A stretch of DNA of 64,000 nt from Ferdinandcohnia sp047246645 (GTDB lineage: Bacteria > Bacillota > Bacilli > Bacillales > Bacillaceae_L), in contig NZ_JBFOKR010000002.1 in the NCBI RefSeq assembly GCF_047246645.1, positions 62,001-126,000 of the forward strand, in the 5' to 3' direction. Positions 24,500 to 33,318 of this stretch are shown one piece after another. The notes beneath the pieces were generated by a model. That model searched no databases. It saw only the letters and a program-made list of their open reading frames with translations, and was not told where the DNA came from. Numbering within the stretch: position 1 is the first letter of the stretch; every line of letters starts with the position of its first letter. The position numbers and the translations under genes are program-made.

Positions 24500-24700
24500 A
24501 TGGGACCTTATAGAAGACCTTATGACTTCGGGAGCAATACGCGACTTTTTTGGGGCGGACCATTAGTTGGTGGCTTATTAGGTGGACTTGTTGGTAGCAC
24601 ATTATTCAATCCATATTTGTACGGTGGATATGGATATGGCTTTCCTTATGGTAGACCACCGTTTTACCCACCATATTATCCGTACGGAGGATTCTGGTAA
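24500..24700 (+). CDS. Small Gly/Tyr/Pro-rich protein, possibly spore- or surface-associated
   Basis: The 66-aa product begins MGPYRRPYDFGSN, has a central Gly/Leu stretch (GGPLVGGLLGGLVGSTLF) and a Tyr/Pro/Gly-rich tail. The start ATG has GGAGGT 7 nt upstream and a terminator follows, so it is a real, separate gene. Composition resembles small coat or exosporium-associated proteins of bacilli, but no family is recognised and no role is proven. Confidence 0.65.
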   Translation: MGPYRRPYDFGSNTRLFWGGPLVGGLLGGLVGSTLFNPYLYGGYGYGFPYGRPPFYPPYYPYGGFW

Positions 24701-24707
24701 AAAAGAA

Positions 24708-24737
24708 AGGGCTGACTAGAATGATGTAGTCAGCTCT
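24708..24737. terminator. Bidirectional terminator
   Basis: Stem AGGGCTGACTA with TAGTCAGCTCT between the small Gly/Tyr/Pro-rich gene and yqzE, which converge. Confidence 0.75.
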
Positions 24738-24738
24738 C

Positions 24739-24924
24739 CTATCGTTTATGTTTCTTTTTGAAAATTAGAGAAAAGGCCAGTGGTAAAACTCCGAACCAGC
24801 GATTTGATAAAGGAGGTAATTCTTCCTTTCGTTGCTGGCGCGTTTGTTTTCGCACTTCCTTTGGTTTGTCTATATAACTGACAATCTGTTGGGTAACAAA
24901 TTTCACGTAATCGTTTGTAGACAT
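24739..24924 (-). CDS. yqzE: YqzE family protein
   Basis: The 61-aa basic protein starts MSTNDYVKFVTQQIVSYIDKP and has the conserved RWFGVLPLA segment before a Lys-rich C-terminus, as in YqzE. In B. subtilis yqzE sits directly downstream of comGG; here the comG operon is about 3 kb away with aroK, a hydrolase and an M32 peptidase between. The start ATG has AAGGTGG 5 nt upstream. Function unknown. Confidence 0.85.
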   Translation of the reverse strand: MSTNDYVKFVTQQIVSYIDKPKEVRKQTRQQRKEELPPLSNRWFGVLPLAFSLIFKKKHKR

Positions 24925-24949
24925 AATAACCACCTTCTAGTTGTACTTA

Positions 24950-25468
24950 TTAGTTATTATTTCCACTACTCTCCGTTTGTAACCATAATTTGATATTATT
25001 CACAATTTCGTCAAAGCTTTTCGAAGAGGTATCAATTTTATATTGTGCTTCCTCGTAAAACGGGATTCTCTGAGTATATAGTTTAACCGTATTTTCCTTT
25101 TGTTTTGAGTCAAATAATGGACGTGTCGAGTCATGCTTAACTCTTTCGAAAATCGTATTGATATCAGAATGAAGGTAAACAACATGTCCGTGTTCCTTCA
25201 TCCAATTTCGATTATCTTTTTGTATTACGATTCCCCCACCAGTTGTAACAATAACGTCAGACGTTGGGAGTTGCTTTAAAAAATCTCGTTCATATTTTCG
25301 AAATACTTCTTCGCCATATTCAGCAAAAATGTCAGCTATTGTTTTACCAACCTGCTCTTCTATATATTGATCTGTATCAATAACCGGTAATTTCAAGGCT
25401 TTACCAAGTTTTTTTCCAATTGTAGTTTTCCCTGCTCCCATAAATCCTGTTAAATATATTGCCTTCAT
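24950..25468 (-). CDS. aroK: Shikimate kinase
   Basis: The 172-aa enzyme phosphorylates shikimate in the chorismate pathway. It shows the P-loop GFMGAGKTT (residues 8-16), the shikimate-binding DTD (about 32-34) followed by FRKYE, the TTGGGI loop and the lid Arg in DSTRPLF. The full length is normal for the family. ATG has GGAGG upstream. It follows the S33 hydrolase gene by about 20 bp on the same strand, so cotranscription is likely. Confidence 0.95.
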   Translation of the reverse strand: MKAIYLTGFMGAGKTTIGKKLGKALKLPVIDTDQYIEEQVGKTIADIFAEYGEEVFRKYERDFLKQLPTSDVIVTTGGGIVIQKDNRNWMKEHGHVVYLHSDINTIFERVKHDSTRPLFDSKQKENTVKLYTQRIPFYEEAQYKIDTSSKSFDEIVNNIKLWLQTESSGNNN

Positions 25469-25488
25469 TTAATCCTCCATTACTCTGC

Positions 25489-26316
25489 TTATCCAATAAA
25501 TTTCCGAACCTCTCGATTAAATCTCTCAGGTTGTTCCACAATGGTCCAGTGCCCGCAATTTTCTAAAACAACTAAGGTTTTGTTTGGTATATATTGTAGC
25601 AATAATTCCTCTAGCATAGTAGGTGTAATTAAATCATGTTTCCCTTGAAGAACTAAGACCGGAATGTTCACAAGCTTATGTAATGTTTCTCTAATGTCAT
25701 AAGTGGATGTAATCTCCGCACCTAGAATTCGATTAACGACTTCATTACTTACTGTTTTTGTTTTGCGAGTTAATGCCTCTGGATTATATACATAATAGGG
25801 ATCAAGGACAGTAAATATTTCATCAACAGTTCCCGTTCCTGAATTCAATCTTTTGATAGCAGATTCGAGTGCATCCCGATCACTTTCAGTAAGTCGCCTA
25901 TCCAATTCTTTACCAAATTCTGATAACCCTGCACCTGTTGCTCCAACTGCAGCGGTTAGGATGACTTTATTAACATTTTTATGATACGTTGTAGCATAAC
26001 AAAGGGCAAGCATACTCCCCCACGACTCACCAACAATATTCAATTTTTCAATGTCTAAATGAATCCGAAGTTCTTCAAGCGCTTCAATTTCTTCTTTAAT
26101 GGTATACTCACTTTCATCCTGTAAGCACTCAGATTGCCCACACCCTCTTTGATCATAAAAAATAAGTTGATAGAAGTTAGCTAACTCTTCTACGTGAGGC
26201 AAAAAGAACCTATGCTCACCTCCAGGCCCACCGTGCAAAAACAAAAGTGGTGTTCCGGAACCCATTGTTTTAACGAAAATAGAACTTCCCCGTATTTTTA
26301 AAAATTGCTCTCTCAT
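25489..26316 (-). CDS. Alpha/beta hydrolase, S33 proline iminopeptidase-like
   Basis: The 275-aa protein has the oxyanion HGGPGG motif (about residues 29-34), YDQRGCGQS and the nucleophile elbow GESWGS (Ser near 98), typical of the prolyl aminopeptidase branch of family S33. A catalytic Asp (GKHDLITP) and His (NCGHWTIVEQP) follow in order. No signal peptide, so cytosolic. The exact substrate cannot be read from the sequence; other S33 hydrolases are possible. Confidence 0.88.
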   Translation of the reverse strand: MREQFLKIRGSSIFVKTMGSGTPLLFLHGGPGGEHRFFLPHVEELANFYQLIFYDQRGCGQSECLQDESEYTIKEEIEALEELRIHLDIEKLNIVGESWGSMLALCYATTYHKNVNKVILTAAVGATGAGLSEFGKELDRRLTESDRDALESAIKRLNSGTGTVDEIFTVLDPYYVYNPEALTRKTKTVSNEVVNRILGAEITSTYDIRETLHKLVNIPVLVLQGKHDLITPTMLEELLLQYIPNKTLVVLENCGHWTIVEQPERFNREVRKFIG

Positions 26317-26509
26317 CTCTTTCCTCCTCGAAATAAAACGACTATACAGTTTATTTAAATTATAGTAAATACTCTACCCTTTATCAATTATTATTTTTTT
26401 ATTGTGTATTTTCAAAAAGTTATTTATAATAAGTTACGTAGACTGAATAGTCTATTTTATTTTTCAAATGAATATTGGGGAATATAACCGATAATGAGGG
26501 GGAGAAGGT

Positions 26510-28045
26510 ATGTCTACTACTCAAGGATTAGACACTAAAGTACAAGAAAAGATTGCTCAATTTAAGGAATTAGATCAAAAAATTGCTCACCTTAATAGTG
26601 TGCTAGCTCTTGCAGGCTGGGATCAAAAAGTAATGGCTCCTAAAAAGGGACGTTCGCTTTTTGCAAATGCAATCGGTACTTTATCAACAGAAGTCTTTAA
26701 ACTTACTGTTTCAAAAGAAATGGGTGAGTTACTAGAAACTCTAAAAAGTGAAGAAGTCTATAATCAATTAGATGAAGTAACGAAAGCTTGTGTCCGTGAA
26801 AGAAGTAATTTTTATGAACAGTCAAAAAGTATTCCTGCTGAGCTTTACAATGAATATATGGTACTTACTTCTAATGCAAACGACGCTTGGGAAGAAGCAA
26901 GAGAAACAAACAACTTCGATATCTACCTTCCATACTTAGAAAGAATAGTTGAAATAAAAAAGCAATTCACTGAATACTACGGATATGAAGGACACCGATA
27001 TAACGCCTTATTAAACGAATTTGAGCCTGGTTTAACAGTGGAAAAGCTTGATCCACTTTTCGCAGAGCTGCGTAAAAGTTCAATTGATCTTTTACAAAGA
27101 ATTAATGCATCTTCCTCAAAACCAAGTGGAGAAGTATTTACTAAACTGTACGATGTAGAAAAGCAAAAAGAGTTTAACAGATTCATACTTCCTAAGATTG
27201 GCTTTGATATGAACGGTGGTCGATTAGATGAAACGGTTCATCCATTTGCTCAATCTGTTAATACTGGTGATGTGAGAATTACAACACGTTACCTTGAAGA
27301 TAACGTTCGATCTGCTATCTTCGGAACCATCCATGAAGCTGGACACGGAATTTATGAACAAAACATAAATCCGGAACTTGAAGGTACGTCAATCTGTAGT
27401 GGTGCTTCCTTTGGTATTCATGAATCCCAATCAAGATTCTTAGAGAATATGGTTGGACGCAGCGAAGAATTTTGGAAGTATTTCTATCAAGACCTACAAG
27501 AAACGTACCCGGAGCAACTTTCCAATGTAACATTAGATGAATTCTACCGTGCAATTAATATAGTTGAGCCTTCATTTATTCGTGTTGAAGCTGATGAATT
27601 AACGTATAACTTACATATCATGCTTCGCTACGAAATTGAAAAAGGTCTTATTGGTGGAGAAATTAAAGTAAAAGACTTACCAAAGGTATGGAATGAGAAA
27701 ATGGAAGAATACCTGGGAATTGTGCCTCCAACTGACACACTAGGTGTGTTACAAGATGTTCACTGGTCATTCGGTGGATTAGGATACTTCCCTTCTTACT
27801 CACTAGGTAACCTCTATGCAGCACAAATCTTACATACGATCACGAAAGAAATTCCTTCTTTCTATGAACATATTGAAAAAGGTGAATTTGACGTGATTCA
27901 AAGTTGGTTAAAGGAAAAAATCCATCAATATGGCGTAATTTATACACCTGATGAATTAATCCAAAAAGTCACTGGTGAGAGCTTAAACGCCTCATACCTT
28001 GTTGACTATTTAGAAAAAAAATATTCAAAGGTTTATAAACTTTAG
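26510..28045 (+). CDS. Family M32 metallocarboxypeptidase (Taq-type, YpwA-like)
   Basis: The 511-aa all-helical cytosolic peptidase releases C-terminal amino acids. The zinc motif H275-EAGH-279 and downstream SFGIHESQSR, plus VEADELTYNLHI and a C-terminal GYFPSYSLGN stretch, are hallmarks of M32. Length is usual for the family (about 500 aa). The gene is monocistronic, faces the comG operon and ends at a shared bidirectional terminator. Confidence 0.95.
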   Translation: MSTTQGLDTKVQEKIAQFKELDQKIAHLNSVLALAGWDQKVMAPKKGRSLFANAIGTLSTEVFKLTVSKEMGELLETLKSEEVYNQLDEVTKACVRERSNFYEQSKSIPAELYNEYMVLTSNANDAWEEARETNNFDIYLPYLERIVEIKKQFTEYYGYEGHRYNALLNEFEPGLTVEKLDPLFAELRKSSIDLLQRINASSSKPSGEVFTKLYDVEKQKEFNRFILPKIGFDMNGGRLDETVHPFAQSVNTGDVRITTRYLEDNVRSAIFGTIHEAGHGIYEQNINPELEGTSICSGASFGIHESQSRFLENMVGRSEEFWKYFYQDLQETYPEQLSNVTLDEFYRAINIVEPSFIRVEADELTYNLHIMLRYEIEKGLIGGEIKVKDLPKVWNEKMEEYLGIVPPTDTLGVLQDVHWSFGGLGYFPSYSLGNLYAAQILHTITKEIPSFYEHIEKGEFDVIQSWLKEKIHQYGVIYTPDELIQKVTGESLNASYLVDYLEKKYSKVYKL

Positions 28046-28051
28046 TCTAAA

Positions 28052-28080
28052 AAAGCACCTTCAAATGTCGAAGGTGCTTT
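28052..28080. terminator. Bidirectional terminator between the M32 gene and comGG
   Basis: An 11-bp perfect stem (AAAGCACCTTC with GAAGGTGCTTT) flanked by A and T runs. Confidence 0.88.
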
Positions 28081-28086
28081 CCCTAT

Positions 28087-28473
28087 TTACCGATATTCCA
28101 GCCATTTCACAATTGTTTGTGTTTCATAATCATACAAAATTTCCGCTTTATATATCCGAAGATTATTCGTCACACATGTAATCAGTACCTTCGATGTTGA
28201 AATTGTCACTGGAGTTACCGAAAACGATGTGGTTCCAGACGGATATCTTCTTTCTGTACCTGTGCGCTGAATCGGAGTAACATCCTGCCGAAGAAGCTTT
28301 GTGATGTCGCTTACCCCCAACTGCATGAGGTTTTCTAAGACGTGGATTTCTTCTGTTTCTTTGCTAACATTCTTTTCTGTAAGATACATATTAAGTTGAA
28401 AACTAAAAACCATGAAAAATAAGAATGAAATAGCGATTGTTACAGGTAAAATAAATCCCTCTTCATTTCTCAA
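28087..28473 (-). CDS. comGG: ComGG, competence minor pseudopilin-like protein
   Basis: The 128-aa last gene of the comG operon. It has an N-terminal hydrophobic segment (EEGFILPVTIAISFLFFMVF) resembling a prepilin-like helix, without the full consensus, as is normal for ComGG. It acts with the other ComG proteins in the transformation pilus. The start overlaps the comGF stop by 4 nt. Identification rests mainly on operon position and size. Confidence 0.85.
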   Translation of the reverse strand: MRNEEGFILPVTIAISFLFFMVFSFQLNMYLTEKNVSKETEEIHVLENLMQLGVSDITKLLRQDVTPIQRTGTERRYPSGTTSFSVTPVTISTSKVLITCVTNNLRIYKAEILYDYETQTIVKWLEYR

Positions 28474-28910
28474 AGCACCTCTACCTCCAACGTCATGAAT
28501 GATGATACAACTACATCAAGGCTTGTACCATCCACCGTTGTAATTGAGATCATACATCCATTACTTTTTGGAGTATAGATTATGCTTGTTATTTTCTGAA
28601 GTATAACTTCATTTCCTGTACCGTTTACCCTTCTTCTTATTTTATCTTGGTAGACTTCATAGCTTATTTTTTGTCCTCTTGGGTTAATAAAGGAAAGGGT
28701 ATGATTTTGATTCGTTATGGAGAGATTTTTCGCTTCTCTAATTTCCATCTTTACTTGTTGAACAAAAACCTGCCATTCTAATTGATTAAATTCTGAGCTC
28801 GTTTGGTGGTAAATCACCCGAAGAAATGGAGACATAAATGAAACTATAACTAACAATACCGAAAAAGTAAGAAGCATTTCTACAAATGTAAACCCACTTT
28901 CTTTATTCAT
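28470..28910 (-). CDS. comGF: ComGF, competence pseudopilin
   Basis: The 146-aa pseudopilin has the class III signal ESGFTFVEMLLTFSVLLVIV at residues 4-23, cleaved before Phe by ComC. It is a minor component of the DNA-uptake pilus. It overlaps comGE and comGG by 4 nt each, which points to translational coupling. Confidence 0.92.
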   Translation of the reverse strand: MNKESGFTFVEMLLTFSVLLVIVSFMSPFLRVIYHQTSSEFNQLEWQVFVQQVKMEIREAKNLSITNQNHTLSFINPRGQKISYEVYQDKIRRRVNGTGNEVILQKITSIIYTPKSNGCMISITTVDGTSLDVVVSSFMTLEVEVL

Positions 28911-29251
28911 TCACTTACATATCCACACCTTTCGACTTTTCTTCCTAACTTGTCCTCCCAAGAATTGCATACTTCCCACATGTTACTCTCAGCATTATAT
29001 TCTCTTGTTAACCAATAGCGTGTACCACCCTTTTCCAGTACCTTACTATCATATTTGTCAACTCCACCTTGAAAAGCTGCTTGAAGTTCCTCTGATAACA
29101 GCTGATTACCAATCGTCAGAATTTCTATGTTATTCCGTTCGGCTAAGACTACAATGAACTGTGGTAGTAAGATCGTACAAAGTAGGAGCCAGACACTAAC
29201 CGCCAAAAGCATTTCAAGCATGGTATATCCTTTTTCACATCTTAGAGACAT
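28907..29251 (-). CDS. comGE: ComGE, competence pseudopilin
   Basis: The 114-aa minor pseudopilin carries the signal EKGYTMLEMLLAVSVWLLL near residues 5-23. Its start lies 17 nt inside the end of comGD and its end overlaps comGF by 4 nt. Role in the transformation pilus by family and operon position. Confidence 0.88.
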   Translation of the reverse strand: MSLRCEKGYTMLEMLLAVSVWLLLCTILLPQFIVVLAERNNIEILTIGNQLLSEELQAAFQGGVDKYDSKVLEKGGTRYWLTREYNAESNMWEVCNSWEDKLGRKVERCGYVSE

Positions 29252-29678
29252 AAAAGCGGCCCTTTCCTAGCAAAAAAGTAATCGTGTAGGTCTCATCTTG
29301 ATACTTTACCTTGATACTTCCAGCTTTTTGAATATTTCCTTGACTATTAAACTGTAAAATGGTTCCTAATGTTGATTGTGAAAATTGAATTGACTGATCG
29401 TATCTTCGCGTTAGAATATTTATGTTTTTTGAACCGCTCGATAATAGATAATAAGGTTCAGAAACTGAAAAAATGATTCTAGAAGTATCACTGTGACTAA
29501 TTGCATATTGTTGTGCATAAAAAATATCATTCTGCAGTTGTTCGAGGAACTGCTCAATTCTCTTTGATTCCTGTAATGGCTTCACATGTAATAGGCTAAT
29601 AGATGTGATTACAGCAAATATGAAAAGTACTAGCAGCGTCTCAATTAAAGTAAATCCCTTATTATTAACCTTCTGCAA
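29235..29678 (-). CDS. comGD: ComGD, competence pseudopilin
   Basis: The 147-aa pseudopilin has the prepilin motif NKGFTLIETLLVLFIFAVI (residues 6-24). It overlaps comGC by 14 nt upstream and comGE downstream. It is a minor pilin required for DNA binding at the cell surface in competent cells. Confidence 0.92.
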   Translation of the reverse strand: MQKVNNKGFTLIETLLVLFIFAVITSISLLHVKPLQESKRIEQFLEQLQNDIFYAQQYAISHSDTSRIIFSVSEPYYLLSSGSKNINILTRRYDQSIQFSQSTLGTILQFNSQGNIQKAGSIKVKYQDETYTITFLLGKGRFYVSKM

Positions 29679-29982
29679 CAGCTGTCACTTCTTTAACTAT
29701 ACCCTCTTCAATTGTTAAACTAGACCCATTCGGACATGCTGGAGGGTCTCCTCCATCTAAATATTTTTCTGTTTGTAATTCACTTATTGAAACTGGTTCT
29801 TTATTTTTATCAATTTCATAGGCTTGTACTTGTGCTTGAACCATCTTTATCAAAGCCTCACAGCCTTTTTCATTAATCATAGAGTTATGTTTCGTGACAT
29901 TTGGTACTGTTACCAGCAACAAAATGGAGATTACTAATAGCACAATTAACATTTCGATTAACGTAAAACCCTTTTGATTCAT
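29665..29982 (-). CDS. comGC: ComGC, major competence pseudopilin
   Basis: The 105-aa protein starts MNQKGFTLIEMLIVLLVIS, the canonical prepilin peptidase site and helix. Two cysteines in the mature part (KGCEA and PACPNG) fit the known intramolecular disulfide of ComGC. It forms the shaft of the transformation pilus. It begins 15 nt after comGB. Confidence 0.96.
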   Translation of the reverse strand: MNQKGFTLIEMLIVLLVISILLLVTVPNVTKHNSMINEKGCEALIKMVQAQVQAYEIDKNKEPVSISELQTEKYLDGGDPPACPNGSSLTIEEGIVKEVTAVAEG

Positions 29983-29997
29983 AGATATTCATCCTTT

Positions 29998-31038
29998 CTA
30001 AATTCCGTTTAATAATTGAAACATTGGCACCATAATGGCTGCATACATAAGCATTATAATCGCCCCAATGCATGTAAATAAAAGTGGTTGAATGACTGCT
30101 AGAAGTTTTGTTATTTTTTCTTCTAACCTAGCCATAACAAATTGTCCATAATGATGTAGTTCCTTCGCAAGGTTACCGTTTGACTGCCCGTGTGCAATAA
30201 TCAGTGATAACTCATTCTCATAAAACTGACGTCCCTCTATAATTTCCTCAAAACGATTACCAGCTAATAAAAGCTGTTTCATTTCTCTAGCCTCTTCTCT
30301 AAAAAAGGGAGAGTGCTGTTGTTGTTCAAACATGGTTAATGATTCTAATATGGATAATCCACCTTTTAGAAGATTAGAAAGCTGAACAGCGAAGAAATGG
30401 GAATGATATAGAATGGAAATGTGGTTCAGAAAAGGGATTTTTAAGAGAAGATTCATTTGCTGCTTGACAGGCAGCGTTTTTATTCGAAGAAAATAACAAA
30501 TAGTTCCCACTATTATTAGTGTCATAAAAGCAAGAATGACTACACGATTTAGTAATGGCAGGTTCATGAGTAGTATGGAAAGAAAGTTCTTTTGGTAATT
30601 CATAGAGGTATATAATTGTTCAAACTGCGGCAATAAAATTTTTTCAATCATAGTAAACATGAAGCTTACAAAGAGCAAAAGAAATACAGGATAACGAATA
30701 AGCTTTTTCGTTTTCTCAATTTGAACGAGTTTCTTTTGCAGCATTATACTTCCCTCACGAAGAGCAAATGAAATATCACCATGTTGTTCTGCAAAATATA
30801 AATAACCTAAAATGTCTTTATGGAAAGAAACTTTTCCAAAAGCTGTGTATAGTGAATCTCCCTGCTTACAGCTTTCAATGATGGTTTCAATGTCTTTACA
30901 TCGATTTTTAGGAAGTTGCAATAAAAGAAATTGGGAAGCTTGTTCGAACATATATCCTTGATCTAATAATTCTCCTAAACGGTTTAAATACAAAGCTTGT
31001 TCTTTAAGTGTCCACCTATTACTGCTTTTCCTGATCAT
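29998..31038 (-). CDS. comGB: ComGB, competence type IV pilus platform protein (GspF-like)
   Basis: The 346-aa inner-membrane protein shows the GspF/PilC layout: two cytoplasmic helical repeats (AEQHGDISFAL near 85-95 and IAHGQSNGNLAKEL near 275) and three membrane segments (about 115, 165 and 320). It anchors pilus assembly in the membrane. The start overlaps the comGA end by 20 nt. Confidence 0.94.
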   Translation of the reverse strand: MIRKSSNRWTLKEQALYLNRLGELLDQGYMFEQASQFLLLQLPKNRCKDIETIIESCKQGDSLYTAFGKVSFHKDILGYLYFAEQHGDISFALREGSIMLQKKLVQIEKTKKLIRYPVFLLLFVSFMFTMIEKILLPQFEQLYTSMNYQKNFLSILLMNLPLLNRVVILAFMTLIIVGTICYFLRIKTLPVKQQMNLLLKIPFLNHISILYHSHFFAVQLSNLLKGGLSILESLTMFEQQQHSPFFREEAREMKQLLLAGNRFEEIIEGRQFYENELSLIIAHGQSNGNLAKELHHYGQFVMARLEEKITKLLAVIQPLLFTCIGAIIMLMYAAIMVPMFQLLNGI

Positions 31039-32092
31039 TCATAACCCATCTTTCCAATGCATCAGGATATAAATAGCCTAGCGCGATTCCTTTTCTTATG
31101 ACGTCCCGCAACTTTTCATATTGATAAGTTGCGTCCTCTCCCTTCGCTTCTTTCATTACCTCAGATAATGCACGACCACTAAGTAACTCATACACGCCAA
31201 CTCGTCTTACTTCACGGTATTTTTTACAAAGCTGTGAGCACTTTTCTCCACAATATCGACATTTTAGTTCCACTAAACGCTGTGCAGCAATTGCAATCAG
31301 GGTTTGTTCGATTTCTTGAAGCGATACACCGAATTCAAGCAAGCGGTAAATTGCCCCCTTTGTATCCCTAGTATGCATGGTAGTTAACACTAAATGGCCA
31401 GTCAATGATGCTCTAACTGCAATCTTTGCGGTTTCAGCATCTCTTATTTCTCCAACCATGATAATATCAGGATCATGACGCAGAATTGCTTTTAGCCCTT
31501 GAGCGTAGGTGATACCCGCTTTTTCATTGACTTGAACTTGAAGAACATCTTCACTTCTTTTTTCAATGGGGTCTTCGAGAGTAATGATATTACGGTTAAA
31601 AAGTTTTTTAGTGGCATGAAGTAATGAGTAAAGAGTTGTGGTTTTACCTGACCCTGTTGGTCCCGTAAAAATAATAAGGCCGTGTGAATGCTTTAATAGA
31701 GATAGCATTTTTGTAGTCATATGTGGGAAGAGCGACATTTTTGCAAGAGAGTAAGTAGTTGTTTCGGGTAAAATTCGAATGACTAGACTTTCATTATACG
31801 GGGTAGGTAAGGTAGATAAACGAAGGTTAATGGTAACACCTTTAATGATGATGGTAATTGCACCGTTTTGGGGTCTTCTCCTTTCTCCAATATCCATTCC
31901 AGCAAGGAACTTATAATGGGAAATGAGTCGCTGACATACATCCTTTTGGATTGTCTGCTTTGTGAATAGATCACTATCAAGCCGGAATTGAATTGCTGCA
32001 TCATTTATCCTCGGGGTAAAATGGATATCCGATGCATTAATTGACCAGGCTTCCTCAATCAAGTGATCTCCGAGCCGTTCAATTTCACTCAA
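31019..32092 (-). CDS. comGA: ComGA, competence type IV pilus assembly ATPase
   Basis: The 357-aa GspE/PilB-type ATPase has Walker A GPTGSGKTTT (about 134-143), the Asp box and LEDPIE, Walker B IIMVGEIRDAETA and the His box TTMHTRD. A C-terminal tetracysteine (CRYCGEKCSQLC, slightly degenerate) lies near 280. It powers pseudopilus assembly. The start is TTG at 32090-32092 with AAGGAG 9-10 nt upstream. It is first in the seven-gene comG operon; control by ComK is known in B. subtilis, but no clean ComK box was recognised upstream. Confidence 0.96.
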   Translation of the reverse strand: MSEIERLGDHLIEEAWSINASDIHFTPRINDAAIQFRLDSDLFTKQTIQKDVCQRLISHYKFLAGMDIGERRRPQNGAITIIIKGVTINLRLSTLPTPYNESLVIRILPETTTYSLAKMSLFPHMTTKMLSLLKHSHGLIIFTGPTGSGKTTTLYSLLHATKKLFNRNIITLEDPIEKRSEDVLQVQVNEKAGITYAQGLKAILRHDPDIIMVGEIRDAETAKIAVRASLTGHLVLTTMHTRDTKGAIYRLLEFGVSLQEIEQTLIAIAAQRLVELKCRYCGEKCSQLCKKYREVRRVGVYELLSGRALSEVMKEAKGEDATYQYEKLRDVIRKGIALGYLYPDALERWVMNDQEKQ

Positions 32093-32239
32093 ATAGCTTC
32101 ACTCCTTTTTTCTTTTTTTTCTCTTGCAAGTAACATAATTCAACATAAATCTACATAATCCTTCCTGCTTTTTAAAAATATTTAAAAAAAAGATTGCCTC
32201 TAAATTGTGCTATCTGAATTTGCGTGAAGTACTTTGTTT

Positions 32240-32288
32240 GGTGATTCCCGCCCCTGCCACTCGCTTTCCACGGGTGAACCGTGAGCCT
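32240..32288. repeat. Fragment of a widespread Bacillus noncoding repeat
   Basis: The GC-rich string GATTCCCGCCCCTGCCACTC followed by GCTTTCCACGGG resembles the CACTCGCTTTCCGCGGG repeats common in Bacillaceae intergenic DNA. Recognition is from memory. Confidence 0.4.
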
Positions 32289-32315
32289 TAATCAAAAACG
32301 ACTTAAAATAAAAAC

Positions 32316-32344
32316 GCAACCCACACAAATGGGTTGCATTTTTA
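32316..32344 (-). terminator. Terminator after the DUF421 gene
   Basis: Stem GCAACCCA with TGGGTTGC, 6-nt loop, flanked by A and T runs; it can act in both directions. Confidence 0.75.
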
Positions 32345-32449
32345 AAAGCAGTTAAAGATTGGTCAAAACTATCTATATTTAGGAGGAATCATTAAAGTAT
32401 ATGTACAATAAAGTTGTTTATGACTATTAACACGGAAATGTTAACCGGA

Positions 32450-33127
32450 TTATTGCAAGTATTTCGGTGGAGGGTCTCCATGTGAACCCTCATCAACTTC
32501 TTTAAAAAGATCTGTTTGATCTTCGTCAGACTGCTGAGGGTTAATTGCCTGGGGCATCGGTTCCACATCGTGTTCCATTGAAATTACCTTCGTTTTTGGA
32601 AGTTTCGTTTCAACTAAATACCGGATGGCTAGAATTTCATTCATCAATTTTGAGATATCTTCTTTTGTAGCAGCTTGCTTAGGTTCTTTTAATATAAGTC
32701 CAATTTGTCCATTTGGTTCTAATGTCGCATATTGTACATCACTAATTTTAGATATACTTCGCTGACGTAGCTGCGTTTCTAATATATCAACAGTGAATCT
32801 GAGCTTTCGTAAATTTTTCTCATTCAATTGACCATTTTCAATGATCACCTTTGATTTTCCAGTAATAAATTTCTCTACAAAATTTAATTTTAATTCAGCA
32901 TATTCGATAATTACTAATGTTAATACAAGGACTAACCCTACAAATAATGTGTTCCATACATTTTCTCCGGCCAAAGGTTGTATTAGTAGAGAACCAATTC
33001 CAATCATAATCACTACTTGTGCAAGAGTTAGTTGGGAAATTGATTTTCGGCCAGCTATTCGTAAAAGGATAGTTCCGCCTAGTACAATTAAAGCTGCTTT
33101 CCATATAAAACCAAAGCTAAAATCCAT
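32450..33127 (-). CDS. DUF421 (YetF-type) membrane protein
   Basis: The 225-aa protein has three N-terminal membrane helices (about 5-80) with RIAGRKSISQLT, then the soluble DUF421 domain with VIIENGQLNEKNLRKLRFT, and an acidic C-terminal tail. YetF-type proteins occur widely in spore formers; their function is unclear. The start ATG at 33125-33127 has AAGGAGG 6 nt upstream. It is divergent from the HTH regulator gene. Confidence 0.88.
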   Translation of the reverse strand: MDFSFGFIWKAALIVLGGTILLRIAGRKSISQLTLAQVVIMIGIGSLLIQPLAGENVWNTLFVGLVLVLTLVIIEYAELKLNFVEKFITGKSKVIIENGQLNEKNLRKLRFTVDILETQLRQRSISKISDVQYATLEPNGQIGLILKEPKQAATKEDISKLMNEILAIRYLVETKLPKTKVISMEHDVEPMPQAINPQQSDEDQTDLFKEVDEGSHGDPPPKYLQ

Positions 33128-33318
33128 TCTTATCCTCCTTACGTACAATTTATTTTTAGTCTCTTACATTGTTCAATCTCTATTCACACTCCACAACTTA
33201 TGAGTACATATTTTCGCCTTTCATTTGTGAACAATTTCCTACAAATGACATAAGTAACTTAATTACGTTGTATTACTGTACTATAATAGGGGTATCAAAG
33301 GGTCTAGGAGTGATTAGG

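Larger units (their letters stand above)
32093..32449. other. comG promoter region and repeat remnant
   Basis: AT-rich upstream of comGA (poly-A and poly-T runs near 32170-32190, no clear paired ComK boxes). Then come a fragment of a common Bacillus noncoding repeat at 32240-32288 and the terminator of the DUF421 gene. Confidence 0.5.

Noticed and set aside
32160..32195. Possible ComK boxes upstream of comGA
   Set aside because: A and T runs are present, but no pair of AAAA-N5-TTTT boxes with accepted spacing could be read cleanly.
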